A stretch of DNA of 20,397 nt from contig DATIPA010000147.1 of assembly GCA_035472475.1 (NCBI GenBank), forward strand, positions 1-20,397, read 5' to 3'. Origin of the DNA: JAFAXD01 sp035472475. Lineage in GTDB: Bacteria; Pseudomonadota; Alphaproteobacteria; Rhizobiales; Xanthobacteraceae. Shown piece by piece: positions 6,497-13,972 of this stretch (position 1 is its first letter; each line of letters starts with the position of its first letter). The translations under genes were made by a program, and so were the position numbers. The notes beneath the pieces were generated by a model. The model was not told the DNA's origin. It did no database searches and saw only the letters and a list, made by a program, of their open reading frames with translations.

Positions 6497-7327
6497 ATGG
6501 CGGAACTACGCAAAGCCTGCGTGGTCGGCTGGCCGGCCGGCCACTCGCGCTCGCCGCTCATTCACAACTACTGGCTTCGCCAGCACCGCATCGCCGGCGA
6601 GTATGTGGCGCAGCCGGTGCCGCCGGAGCAGTTTCCCGGTTTTATCAAAACGCTGGCGCGCCAATATGTCGGCGCCAATGTCACGCTCCCGCACAAGGAG
6701 GTCGCGCTCAGCCTGACCGAACCGGACGCGCGCGCCCGCGCGGTCGGCGCCGCCAACACCCTTTGGTTCGAGGCCGGCGTGCTGCGTTCGACCAATACGG
6801 ATGTCGAGGGTTTCTTGGCGAATCTCGATGCCGCGGCACGCGGTTGGGACCGTGCCGCGGATGCGCTGGTGCTTGGGGCGGGCGGGTCTGCCCGCGCCGT
6901 CGTGTTCGGCCTGATCGAACGCGGGATCGCGCGTGTCCATGTCATCAACCGGACGCCGGAGCGCGCGCAAGCCTTGCGCACGCGCTTCGGCGAAACCGTG
7001 CGCCCTGCAAGCGCGGCGGAATTGCCCACGCTGCTCGCCTCAGCGGGACTCCTGGTCAACGCCACGTCGCTCGGCATGCGGGGCCAGCCCCCGCTCGAGA
7101 TTGATCTTCAGCCGCTGCGAAGGGGCGCGCTTGTCGCCGATCTCGTGTACGTCCCGCTCGAAACGGCGCTCCTCAAAGCCGCTCGGGCGAGCGGCCATCC
7201 GACCGCCGATGGCCTTGGAATGTTGCTGCATCAAGCCGTGCGCGGCTTTTCGCTCTGGTTCGGCGTGCGGCCCAGTGTTACCCCCGAGTTACGTGCATTG
7301 ATCGAGGCAGACCTCGCCAAGACGTGA
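6497..7327 (+). CDS. aroE: Shikimate 5-dehydrogenase (AroE-type)
   Basis: This 276-residue protein matches the usual AroE length. It reduces 3-dehydroshikimate to shikimate with NADPH. Substrate-site SRSP is at 17-20, the catalytic lysine K67 lies in NVTLPHKE, N87 in GAANTL, and D102 in NTDVEGF. The nucleotide-binding loop is GAGGSARA (127-134), followed by NRTPERA, NATSLGM, DLVYVPLETALL and DGLGMLLHQA. All catalytic residues are present. It follows the FAH-family gene by 12 bases, with GAGG just before the ATG, so the two are probably cotranscribed. In many related bacteria the housekeeping aroE sits beside coaE and dnaQ instead. This copy may therefore be a second dehydrogenase serving a catabolic (quinate/shikimate-like) role, or the cluster may simply have been rearranged. 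Confidence 0.93.
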   Translation: MAELRKACVVGWPAGHSRSPLIHNYWLRQHRIAGEYVAQPVPPEQFPGFIKTLARQYVGANVTLPHKEVALSLTEPDARARAVGAANTLWFEAGVLRSTNTDVEGFLANLDAAARGWDRAADALVLGAGGSARAVVFGLIERGIARVHVINRTPERAQALRTRFGETVRPASAAELPTLLASAGLLVNATSLGMRGQPPLEIDLQPLRRGALVADLVYVPLETALLKAARASGHPTADGLGMLLHQAVRGFSLWFGVRPSVTPELRALIEADLAKT

Positions 7328-7357
7328 TTTCCGCTTCACCGCGTTCTCTTTCAGGCT

Positions 7358-7383
7358 GGAATAACCCCATCGACCCGCGGGTT
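7358..7383 (+). promoter_or_regulatory. Possible ECF (EcfG-like) promoter ahead of the DUF5666 pair
   Basis: GGAAT at 7358-7362 and GGTT at 7380-7383 are separated by 17 bases. The alphaproteobacterial general-stress promoter is GGAAC-N16/17-CGTT, so there is one mismatch in each box. It lies 46 bases before the first ATG. A 10-bp perfect palindrome ACCCGCGGGT (7373-7382) overlaps the -10 box. The match is weak. Confidence 0.25.
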
Positions 7384-7428
7384 GATCCGGGTGCATCGGC
7401 GCGCCGCGCCGAAAGGGGAGAAACGATC

Positions 7429-8043
7429 ATGAGTCAAATAACCCGGTGGGCCGTTGGCGCCGCCGCAGTGGGATTGGCAATCGTCACCACGAGCGCGCTC
7501 GCGCAGGAGCGGGTGCGGGTGCGCGGTACCATTGAGCAGGTCGCCGGTAATGTGCTGACCGTGAAAACCCGCGAAGGGCAGGAGGTGAAAGTCAAACTCG
7601 CCGACAACGCCCGCGTGCTCGGCGTCCAAAAGACGTCGCTCGACGATGTTAAGCAGGGGTCTTACATCGGGGTATCCGCGATGCCGCAGACCGACGGCAG
7701 CCAGAAAGCGCTACACGTCCATATTTTCCTCGACGCAATGCGCGGCGTTGCCGAGGGCTTCGGCCCCTGGGACGTGCGGCCCAACAGCACGATGACAAAC
7801 GCAACGGTCGACACCATGGTGACTGGCACTGACGGCCGCACGCTGACCGTCAAATACAAGGACGGTGAGAAGAAGATCATCGTCCCGCCCGACGCGCCGA
7901 TCGTCAAATACGTTCCGGGTAACAAAGATGCGCTCAAACCCGGCGCCAAGATCTTCATCGTCGCGGCGGTGAAACAGCCGGACGGAACGCTGGAGGCGCC
8001 CAACGTTTCGGTCGGATTGGACGGTCTGACGCCCCCGATGTGA
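7429..8043 (+). CDS. Exported DUF5666-like protein, first of a tandem pair
   Basis: This is 204 residues from the ATG at 7429, preceded by a GGGGAG ribosome site. Residues 1-25 form a signal peptide (TRW, hydrophobic AVGAAAVGLAIVTTSALA, cleavage before QERV), so the protein is periplasmic or secreted. The mature part holds two beta-rich, OB-like units. Unit one is around 29-83 (VRGTIEQVAGNVLTVKTREG...LADNARVLG...VKQGSYIGV). Unit two is around 123-180 (TNATVDTMVTGTDGRTLTVKYKDGEKKIIVPPDAPIVKY...LKPGAKIFIVA). They are joined by MPQTDGSQKALHVHIF and a GFGPWDVRPNSTMTN linker. This layout resembles DUF5666 proteins, whose function is unknown. The next gene is a clear paralogue. No catalytic or metal motif is obvious; MxxTDGSQKA and the His-Val-His at 96-98 are places to look for a ligand site. 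Confidence 0.8.
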   Translation: MSQITRWAVGAAAVGLAIVTTSALAQERVRVRGTIEQVAGNVLTVKTREGQEVKVKLADNARVLGVQKTSLDDVKQGSYIGVSAMPQTDGSQKALHVHIFLDAMRGVAEGFGPWDVRPNSTMTNATVDTMVTGTDGRTLTVKYKDGEKKIIVPPDAPIVKYVPGNKDALKPGAKIFIVAAVKQPDGTLEAPNVSVGLDGLTPPM

Positions 8044-8140
8044 GTTGGCGATTGCTAGCTTGTCGATGTGAATGACCATCGTCGCGTCCGCACGGCAACG
8101 CGCGGACATCACGACAGGAAATGCTGTAGCAGGAGAAAGC

Positions 8141-8743
8141 ATGAATAGAGCAGCGCGCTGGTTTCTGGGCGGATCGATTGCAATGGTTGCCGCTCTGTCG
8201 TTTGCCTTCGCCCAACAACCGACCCGGGTTCGCGGCACAGTCGAGAAAATCGAAGGCTCGACCGTAACGGTGCGGTCCGGTGAGGCCAACGAGATCAAGC
8301 TCAATCTCACCGATGGCGCGAAAGTCTACGGTGTCGTGAAGGCATCGGTCGCCGATATCAAACCGGGCGTGTATGTCGGCGTCGGCGCCATGCCGCAGAC
8401 CGACGGCAGCCAGAAGGCGATCCAGGTCATGATCTTTGCCGAGTCGATGCGCGGCATTGGCGAAGGGCACCGGCCGTGGGATCGGCCCGGCAGCACCATG
8501 ACCAACGGCACGGTCGATGCCACCGTCGGGAGCGTCGAGGGTCAGACGTTCACCGTCAAATATAAGGACGGTGAACAGAAGATTGTCGTGACCCCGGATT
8601 CGGTGCTCCGCGCCTACGTGATTGGCAGCCGGGACGAACTCAAGCCAGGCGCCCAGGTGGCGGCTTTCGCGGTGAAGAAGCCGGACGGCACGCTCGAAGC
8701 CCCGCGTATCAATGTCGGACGCGATGGCGTTGTGCCGCAGTAA
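8141..8743 (+). CDS. Exported DUF5666-like protein, second of a tandem pair
   Basis: This is 200 residues from the ATG at 8141, with AGGAGA 4 bases upstream. The signal peptide (RAARWFLGGSIAMVAALSFAFA) would be cut before QQPTRVRG. It is collinear with the preceding gene: RVRGT(I/V)E, GVxAMPQTDGSQKA, MRGxxEG, PWD, STMTNxTVD, TVKYKDGE, LKPGA and KxPDGTLEAP are shared. It has the same two-unit architecture. The pair most likely arose by gene duplication and has since diverged; the His-Val-His of the first copy is replaced by Gln-Val-Met here. The 97-base gap holds a 6-bp hairpin (GTCCGC at 8086-8091 with GCGGAC at 8102-8107). Function is unknown. Confidence 0.8.
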   Translation: MNRAARWFLGGSIAMVAALSFAFAQQPTRVRGTVEKIEGSTVTVRSGEANEIKLNLTDGAKVYGVVKASVADIKPGVYVGVGAMPQTDGSQKAIQVMIFAESMRGIGEGHRPWDRPGSTMTNGTVDATVGSVEGQTFTVKYKDGEQKIVVTPDSVLRAYVIGSRDELKPGAQVAAFAVKKPDGTLEAPRINVGRDGVVPQ

Positions 8744-8868
8744 GCGCTCAAGCTCCAGTCATCGGCGATTAAATCTTCGGCATCGATGTTGAGTGCTGGG
8801 CACCTCCCCGGCACGGCGGTTTCCTGCTTGGATCACGACGATATTTCAGGATTTTGGATCTCCCGCTA

Positions 8869-8884
8869 TGGCACGGGGGTTGCA
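8869..8884 (+). promoter_or_regulatory. Sigma-54 (RpoN) promoter of the cyanase gene
   Basis: TGGCACG at 8869-8875, four bases, then TTGCA at 8880-8884 match the -24/-12 consensus TGGCACG-N4-TTGCW exactly, with the required GG to GC spacing. Transcription should start near 8895, about 20 bases before the ATG at 8917. RpoN control fits a nitrogen-scavenging gene and implies an enhancer-binding activator such as NtrC. I found no convincing upstream activator site; GTGC-TGG-GCAC just upstream has the half-sites in the wrong order for NtrC. Confidence 0.8.
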
Positions 8885-8888
8885 GCGT

Positions 8889-8904
8889 TCTGATTTGCAT
8901 CAGA
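8889..8904 (+). repeat. Inverted repeat at the predicted cyanase transcription start
   Basis: TCTGAT-TTGC-ATCAGA is a perfect 6-bp inverted repeat. It covers the predicted start point of the sigma-54 promoter and abuts the GAGGGAGA ribosome site. It could be an operator or a short 5' hairpin controlling access to the ribosome site. Confidence 0.45.
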
Positions 8905-8916
8905 GGGAGAAAGGCC

Positions 8917-9399
8917 ATGACACGTGCCGACCTCACGGAAAAAATCCTCGACATCAAGCGCGAGAAGGGTTGGACCTGGAAGCACATCTGTGACGCGGTC
9001 GGAGGCATGTCGCCGGTGATGATCACCGGTGCGTTGCTCGGGCAGATGAAGCTGACCAAGCCGCAGGCCGCCAAGGCGGGCGAGTTGTTCGGCCTCACCA
9101 AGGCGGAGACCGGCTTGCTCAACGAGGTTCCGCACCGTGGCGCGCCGATGCCGCCGACCGATCCGCTGATCTATCGGTTCTACGAGCTGGTGATGGTGAA
9201 CGGTCCGGCCTGGAAGGCGCTGATCGAGGAAGAATTCGGCGATGGCATCATGTCGGCGATCGATTTCGACATGCAGATCGACCGCCTTCCGGATCCGCGC
9301 GGTGACCGGGTCAAGATCACCATGTCCGGAAAGTTCCTGCCTTACAAATACTACGGCGCTACCGGCAACGTGCCGCAGTACGGTTACAAGGAAGAATGA
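8917..9399 (+). CDS. cynS: Cyanate hydratase (cyanase)
   Basis: This is 160 residues from the ATG at 8917, with GAGGGAGA directly upstream; the open frame extends 21 codons further back but that part runs into the promoter. Cyanase converts cyanate plus bicarbonate to ammonia and two CO2, and works as a homodecamer in the cytoplasm. The catalytic triad corresponds to R87, E90 (TDPLIYRFYELV) and S113 (FGDGIMSAIDFD), with spacing identical to the E. coli R96/E99/S122 set. The N-terminal helical domain (residues 1-70) is slightly shorter than in E. coli. The C-terminus runs beyond KFLPYKYY with GATGNVPQYGYKEE, longer than the E. coli end. No carbonic anhydrase (cynT) or cyanate/nitrate transporter gene is adjacent. 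The sigma-54 promoter suggests induction under nitrogen limitation. Confidence 0.95.
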   Translation: MTRADLTEKILDIKREKGWTWKHICDAVGGMSPVMITGALLGQMKLTKPQAAKAGELFGLTKAETGLLNEVPHRGAPMPPTDPLIYRFYELVMVNGPAWKALIEEEFGDGIMSAIDFDMQIDRLPDPRGDRVKITMSGKFLPYKYYGATGNVPQYGYKEE

Positions 9400-9501
9400 G
9401 CGCACGCCGACTGACGATCCGACGCGCTTGAACGCTCCGTACGTTTCCGCCACAGTCTCCGCTCGCTCGCGTGCGCATGTTCGGCGAACGAGGAGACTTC
9501 G

Positions 9502-10281
9502 ATGGCCGGCCCACGCGTCGGATTGTTCGTCACCTGCCTGATCGACCTGATCCGCCCGTCGGTCGGCTTCGCCGCCGTGAAGCTCCTGGAACGGGCTGGA
9601 TGCGTTGTCGACGTCCCGCGCCAGGCGTGCTGCGGCCAGCCAGCATTCAACTCGGGCGATCGTGCCGACACCCGCGCGATCGCGGAACAGGTGATCGCGG
9701 CGTTCGAGTCCTTCGATTACATCGTGATTCCGTCCGGCTCCTGCGCCGGGATGCTGAGGGCTCATTACCCGGAACTTTTTCGCGGTGATCCCAACTGGCA
9801 GCCGCGCGCGGATGCGTTCGCCGCCAAATGTTTTGAGTTGATCTCGTTTCTGGTCGACGTGATGGGCATGACGGCGAGCGGCGCGCAGTTTGCCGGCACC
9901 GTGACCTATCATGACTCTTGTTCTGGGCTGCGCGAACTCGGCGTGAAGGCGCAGCCGCGCGCGCTGCTCGCAACCGTCGCCGGCTTGACGCTCTCAGAGA
10001 TGCAGGACGCCGACGTCTGCTGTGGGTTCGGCGGAACGTTCTGCGTCAAATATCCAGAAATCTCCAACGCCATCGTGGCGAAGAAGGTTGCCAATATACG
10101 CGCGACCGGCGCCGGCACCTTGCTGGCGGGCGACCTCGGTTGCTTGATGAACATGGCCGGCAAGCTCTCCCGCGACGGCGGCGGAATGGACGTGCGGCAC
10201 GTCGCCGAAGTCCTGGCAGGAATGACCGAAGAACCGGCGATCGCGGCGGCGCCGCGCGGGCGGCGGGCGGCCACGCCATGA
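9502..10281 (+). CDS. lutA: Lactate utilisation protein A (two CCG domains, Fe-S)
   Basis: This 259-residue protein starts MAGPRVGLFVTCLIDLIRPS, with GAGGAG upstream of the ATG. It has two cysteine-rich CCG domains (Pfam PF02754). The first has C12, C43-C44 in ACCGQPAFNSG, and C81. The second has C140, C173-C174 and C181 in DVCCGFGGTFCVKYPEIS, and a further Cys in AGDLGCLMN. These bind an Fe-S cluster in the heterodisulfide-reductase/GlcF superfamily. Together with LutB and LutC it forms the LldD-independent L-lactate oxidation system known from Bacillus (LutABC, E. coli YkgEFG). Its stop overlaps the lutB start by 4 bases (ATGA). The 102-base gap after cynS shows no terminator, so read-through from the cyanase promoter is possible. 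Confidence 0.93.
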   Translation: MAGPRVGLFVTCLIDLIRPSVGFAAVKLLERAGCVVDVPRQACCGQPAFNSGDRADTRAIAEQVIAAFESFDYIVIPSGSCAGMLRAHYPELFRGDPNWQPRADAFAAKCFELISFLVDVMGMTASGAQFAGTVTYHDSCSGLRELGVKAQPRALLATVAGLTLSEMQDADVCCGFGGTFCVKYPEISNAIVAKKVANIRATGAGTLLAGDLGCLMNMAGKLSRDGGGMDVRHVAEVLAGMTEEPAIAAAPRGRRAATP

Positions 10282-11696
10282 CGCACGAGGCCACATCCCC
10301 GCAATTCAAGGAAAACGCCCACGCCGCGCTGGCTGACGTCGAGCTGCAGCGGTCGCTGGAAGTTCTCGAGACAAACTTTATCGGGCGCCGCAAGCAGGTC
10401 GCCGACAAGTTGCCGGAGTTCGACGCGCTGCGCGATGCGGCGCGCGACATCAAGAACCACACGCTGGCGCACCTCGATCTTTATCTCGAGGAATATGAGC
10501 GTCGGGTGATCGCGCAGGGCGGCCATGTGCACTATGCCGTCACTGCAGCTGACGCCCGCTCTATCATTCTCGACATCTGTCGCGCGGCGGACGCGAAACT
10601 TGTAACCAAGGGCAAGTCAATGATCGCCGAGGAAGTCGATCTTGACGACTTCCTCACCGAACATTCGATCACGCCGGTTGAAACCGATCTCGGTGAATAC
10701 ATCATCCAGATCCGGCACGAGATGCCCTCGCACATCATCGCGCCGGCGCTGCATCTCTCCAAGGCGCAAGTCGAATCTGACTTTCGCCGGGTGCACACGA
10801 ATTTGCCGCCTGATCGCAATCTCGACGAACCGGAGGCCCTGCTGGCCGAAGCGCGCGCGGTGCTGCGTGAGAAGTTCCTCGCCGCCGACGTCGGCATCAC
10901 CGGCGCGAACTTCCTGGTGGCCGAGACCGGCACATCGATCATCGTCACCAATGAGGGCAACGGCGACCTCACCCAGACCTTGCCAAAAGTCCATATCGTG
11001 CTGACGTCGATCGAGAAGTTGGTGCCGACACTCGAGGACGTGGCGGAGTTCCTGCGCGTGCTGGCGCGCTCGGCGACCGGTCAGGAAATGTCGGTCTACA
11101 CCACGCTGTCGACCGGCCCGCGGCGACCCGGCGATCCCGATGGGCCGCGCGAGTATCATGTCGTGTTGTTGGACAACGGCCGCTCCGCTATGTTGGGCGG
11201 TCAATTCCGCGACATGCTCCGCTGCATTCGCTGCGGCGCCTGCATGAATCATTGTCCGGTCTACCAGGCGATCGGCGGTCACGCCTACGGGTGGGTTTAT
11301 CCCGGGCCCATGGGTGCGGTGCTCACGCCCAGCCTGATCGGGATCGACAAGGCCGGCCACCTGCCGAACGCATCAACGTTCTGCGGGCGTTGCGAGGAAG
11401 TCTGCCCGGTGCGGATTCCGCTGCCGAAGCTGATGCGCTTCTGGCGTGAGCGTGAATTCGAACGGCACCTGTCGCCCGCAACCGTGCGAACAGGTCTAGC
11501 GTTCTGGGCGTTCTTTGCGCGTCGGCCATGGCTTTATGGCCTCGCGACCGATCTGATGGCGCGCACGCTCGCACTCATGGGCAAGGCCCGCGGACGGTTT
11601 CGCTGGCTCCCACTGGCGCGCGGCTGGACCGACCAGCGCGATTTTCCGGCCCCGCAGGGTGCAACGTTTCAGGCGCAGTGGAGACGGCACCGGTGA
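10278..11696 (+). CDS. lutB: Lactate utilisation protein B (Fe-S electron-transfer subunit)
   Basis: This is 472 residues from the ATG at 10278, the expected LutB length; the frame stays open back to 9918, but that part lies inside lutA in another frame. The N-terminal two thirds is a LUD domain (GITGANFLVAETGTSIIVTNEGN at 206-228). The ferredoxin-like part has C316, C319, C322 and C326 in CIRCGACMNHCPVY. A second set is C369, C372 and C376 in CGRCEEVCPV, completed by another Cys of the complex or a nearby residue. The C-terminus (LAFWAFFARRPWLYGLATDLM) is hydrophobic and could touch the membrane. LutB passes electrons from lactate oxidation onward. Start and stop overlap lutA (ATGA) and lutC (GTGA). 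Confidence 0.95.
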   Translation: MTHEATSPQFKENAHAALADVELQRSLEVLETNFIGRRKQVADKLPEFDALRDAARDIKNHTLAHLDLYLEEYERRVIAQGGHVHYAVTAADARSIILDICRAADAKLVTKGKSMIAEEVDLDDFLTEHSITPVETDLGEYIIQIRHEMPSHIIAPALHLSKAQVESDFRRVHTNLPPDRNLDEPEALLAEARAVLREKFLAADVGITGANFLVAETGTSIIVTNEGNGDLTQTLPKVHIVLTSIEKLVPTLEDVAEFLRVLARSATGQEMSVYTTLSTGPRRPGDPDGPREYHVVLLDNGRSAMLGGQFRDMLRCIRCGACMNHCPVYQAIGGHAYGWVYPGPMGAVLTPSLIGIDKAGHLPNASTFCGRCEEVCPVRIPLPKLMRFWREREFERHLSPATVRTGLAFWAFFARRPWLYGLATDLMARTLALMGKARGRFRWLPLARGWTDQRDFPAPQGATFQAQWRRHR

Positions 11697-12364
11697 ACGG
11701 GCGCGACCTCGTGTTTGCATCGATCCGCTCGGCGCTCGGCGTCAATGGCCGGGAAGCACCGCGGCGCGAGGCTGTTGCTGATCGCCTGCGCGAACACCCG
11801 GTCGGCGTCGTACCGCGTCGCGGGCACCTTCCCCCTGACCAACGCGTCAGCTTGTTTGCCGACATGGTCACGGCCGCGGCCGGCAGTGTGACGCGCGTTA
11901 GCGCCGCCGCCGATATTCCAAGCTCGGTCATGGAGTTTCTGCGGCGACACAATTTGCCGCTGACGGTACGACGTGGGGATGACGCGCGACTGGCGGCGGT
12001 TCCGTGGGAGCGCGAGCGAACGCTCGAACTGACGGTCGGACCGTCCGACGGACAGCAACTTGCGTCGGTGTCGTACGCCTTCGGCGCCGTGGCTGAGACT
12101 GGAACGCTGGTGCTCGCGTCCGGCGCGGACAATCCGACGACGCTAAACTTCCTGCCCGACAACCACATCGTCGTGGTTGACGCCAATGACGTCGCGGCGG
12201 ACTTCGAGAGCGTATTTGCACGGCTGCGCGCGCGCTACGGCGAGCGCCAACTACCGCGGGTCGTCAATATGATTACCGGCCCATCGCGCTCCGCCGATAT
12301 ACAGCAGACGCTGATCCTCGGCGCGCACGGTCCGCGCCGCCTTCACGTCATCATATGCGATTGA
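11693..12364 (+). CDS. lutC: Lactate utilisation protein C (LUD domain)
   Basis: This is 223 residues from GTG 11693, which overlaps the lutB stop (GTGA); GGAG at 11680-11683 serves as ribosome site. GTG 11678 is an alternative that would add five residues. The protein is a single LUD domain (Pfam PF02589), with the conserved core GAVAETGTLVLASGADNPTT and FLPDNHIVVVDANDV, and the terminal signature ADIQQTLILGAHGPRRLHVIICD. It completes the lutABC set. No lactate permease or LutR/LldR regulator gene is in the window. After the stop, 135 bases lead to glmM with no intrinsic terminator that I can see. Confidence 0.93.
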   Translation: MNGRDLVFASIRSALGVNGREAPRREAVADRLREHPVGVVPRRGHLPPDQRVSLFADMVTAAAGSVTRVSAAADIPSSVMEFLRRHNLPLTVRRGDDARLAAVPWERERTLELTVGPSDGQQLASVSYAFGAVAETGTLVLASGADNPTTLNFLPDNHIVVVDANDVAADFESVFARLRARYGERQLPRVVNMITGPSRSADIQQTLILGAHGPRRLHVIICD

Positions 12365-12427
12365 GTTAACTATGTTTTTGATTAGACTCGCGACTCTCGG
12401 CGGGGGTGCCGGAGGGGCGCGCATTTT

Positions 12428-12457
12428 TTGGATTTTGTCGGTGGGATTTCGTAATAT
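12428..12457 (+). promoter_or_regulatory. Possible housekeeping-sigma promoter for glmM
   Basis: TTGGAT (12428-12433) and TAATAT (12452-12457) are separated by 18 bases in an A+T-rich island 43 bases before the glmM ATG. The boxes match the sigma-70 consensus at four positions each. This is a plausible but unproven promoter. Confidence 0.35.
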
Positions 12458-12499
12458 CCGGCTCAACTGCGGGCAGGATGCCGGCGGGGCAGGAGCACG

Positions 12500-13846
12500 A
12501 TGGCGGTCAAGTATTTTGGAACCGACGGTATCCGGGGGCGCGCCAACGGCGTGATCACGCCGGAGCTTGCACTCAAGGTCGGACAGGCCGCCGGATTGAT
12601 CTTTCGCAACGGCGAGCACCGCCATCGGGTGCTGATCGGCAAGGACACGCGTCTGTCCGGCTACATGATCGAGACCGCCCTGGTGGCTGGCTTCACATCG
12701 GTCGGGATGGATGTCTTGTTGACCGGGCCGATCCCAACGCCCGGCGTCGCCATGCTGACCCGCTCGATGCGCGCCGATCTCGGCGTCATGATCTCGGCGT
12801 CGCATAATCTTTATGACGACAACGGCATCAAGCTGTTCACGCCCGATGGCTTCAAGCTGTCCGACGAGGTCGAGGCCCAGATCGAGCGCCTGATCGCGGG
12901 GGATCTCTCCAAGAAGCTCGCCAAGCCGGAGGCGCTCGGCCGGGCCAAGCGCATCGACGGTGTGCAGGATCGCTACATCGAGTTCGCCAAGCGCACGCTT
13001 CCCAAGAACATGTCGTTTGAGGGGATGCGGGTCGTGATTGATTGCGCCAACGGCGCGGCATATAGCGTCGCGCCCGCGGCGCTGTGGGAACTCGGCGCTG
13101 AGGTCTTCTCGCTTGGCGTCGAGCCAGATGGCTTCAACATCAACAAGGAGTGCGGCTCGACGGCGCCCGAAGCACTTGCGCGCAAGGTGCGCGAGATGCG
13201 CGCCGATATCGGGATCGCGCTCGACGGTGATGCCGACCGCGTCGTGATGGTCGATGAGCGCGGGCATATCGTCGATGGCGACCAGATCCTCGCGGTGATC
13301 GCGGAGAGCTGGCGCGAGGACGAGCGGCTGTCGCGCCCCGGGATCGTCACCACCATCATGGCGAACTACGGTCTGGAACGCTTTCTGGGCTCGCTTGGGC
13401 TTTCGACGCTGCGTACGCCGGTCGGCGACCGATATGTGCTGGAGCGCATGCGCGAACAGGGGTTCAACGTCGGCGGCGAGCCTTCCGGTCATGTCATCCT
13501 GTCCGACCACACCACGACCGGCGACGGATTTGTCGCCGCCCTGCAAGTACTCGCCGTGGTCAAGAAGCGCGACCAGCCGGTGTCGGCGGTCTGCCACCGC
13601 TATGATCCGCTGCCGCAGATCACCAAGAATGTGCGCTACCGCGGCGGGGCGCCGCATGAGCACGCCAAGGTGCTGTCGGCGATCGCCGACGGCCAGGGCC
13701 GACTCAACGGCCACGGCCGGCTGATCGTGCGGCCGTCCGGCACCGAGCCGGTCGTCCGCGTCACCGCCGAGGGGGACGACCGGGCGCTGGTCGAGGATGT
13801 AGTTGACGGCGTCGTCGACGCCCTGACCCAGGTCGCGGCGGCCTAA
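12500..13846 (+). CDS. glmM: Phosphoglucosamine mutase
   Basis: This 448-residue protein starts MAVKYFGTDGIRGRANG, with AGGAG 4 bases upstream of the ATG. It interconverts glucosamine-6-phosphate and glucosamine-1-phosphate for UDP-GlcNAc, and so for peptidoglycan and lipopolysaccharide. The active-site serine to be phosphorylated is S101 in MISASHNLYDDNG. The Mg-binding loop is DGDADR (242-247). The sugar-specificity motif GGEPSGHVILSD and the phosphate-binding RPSGTEPVVRV near the C-terminus are intact. Length agrees with E. coli GlmM (445). In many alphaproteobacteria glmM follows ftsH; here it follows the lut operon instead, so the usual neighbour is missing. It lies 129 bases before serC. 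Confidence 0.97.
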   Translation: MAVKYFGTDGIRGRANGVITPELALKVGQAAGLIFRNGEHRHRVLIGKDTRLSGYMIETALVAGFTSVGMDVLLTGPIPTPGVAMLTRSMRADLGVMISASHNLYDDNGIKLFTPDGFKLSDEVEAQIERLIAGDLSKKLAKPEALGRAKRIDGVQDRYIEFAKRTLPKNMSFEGMRVVIDCANGAAYSVAPAALWELGAEVFSLGVEPDGFNINKECGSTAPEALARKVREMRADIGIALDGDADRVVMVDERGHIVDGDQILAVIAESWREDERLSRPGIVTTIMANYGLERFLGSLGLSTLRTPVGDRYVLERMREQGFNVGGEPSGHVILSDHTTTGDGFVAALQVLAVVKKRDQPVSAVCHRYDPLPQITKNVRYRGGAPHEHAKVLSAIADGQGRLNGHGRLIVRPSGTEPVVRVTAEGDDRALVEDVVDGVVDALTQVAAA

Positions 13847-13895
13847 CGGGCAGCTCCCTTCTTTCCGGTCTACCCCGTCCATCTTTTGGCCTTGA

Positions 13896-13918
13896 CGCTC
13901 CGCGAGCGCTTCTTTATT
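13896..13918 (+). terminator. Weak terminator-like hairpin after glmM
   Basis: CGCTC-CGC-GAGCG (13896-13908) is a 5-bp stem followed by a T-rich stretch, CTTCTTTATT. It could end glmM transcription. The same bases overlap a TTGACG (13892-13897) that could be a -35 box for serC, with TTATTC (13914-13919) 16 bases on as a poor -10 box. Both readings are tentative. Confidence 0.3.
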
Positions 13919-13927
13919 CGCGGCGCC

Positions 13928-13972
13928 GGGACACCCTTCCCCAACGAAGGGCGCCCATCTGGAAGGATGGAG
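13928..13972 (+). ncRNA. serC-type leader RNA: two tandem hairpins before serC
   Basis: Hairpin 1 is CCCTTC-CCCAAC-GAAGGG (13934-13951), extended by GGG 13928-13930 pairing with CCC 13954-13956. Hairpin 2 is CCATC (13955-13959) with GATGG (13966-13970), plus one G-U pair and a GGAA tetraloop; it covers the GGAAGG ribosome site five bases before the ATG at 13976. The outer pairs of hairpin 1 and the base of hairpin 2 use the same CC (13955-13956), so the two structures compete. A conserved serC leader motif upstream of serC-serA is known in alphaproteobacteria (found with SAM-II in a comparative-genomics screen). Position and form fit it, but I could not run a covariance model. Confidence 0.6.

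Noticed and set aside
8799..8809. GTGC-TGG-GCAC region upstream of the cynS promoter as an NtrC site (approximate position)
   Set aside because: NtrC sites have GCAC-N7-GTGC; here the half-sites are in the opposite order with a 3-base spacer.
12372..12554. A 60-codon open frame between lutC and glmM
   Set aside because: It has no ribosome site or similarity to anything recognised and runs into the glmM start in another frame; the stretch looks like promoter DNA.
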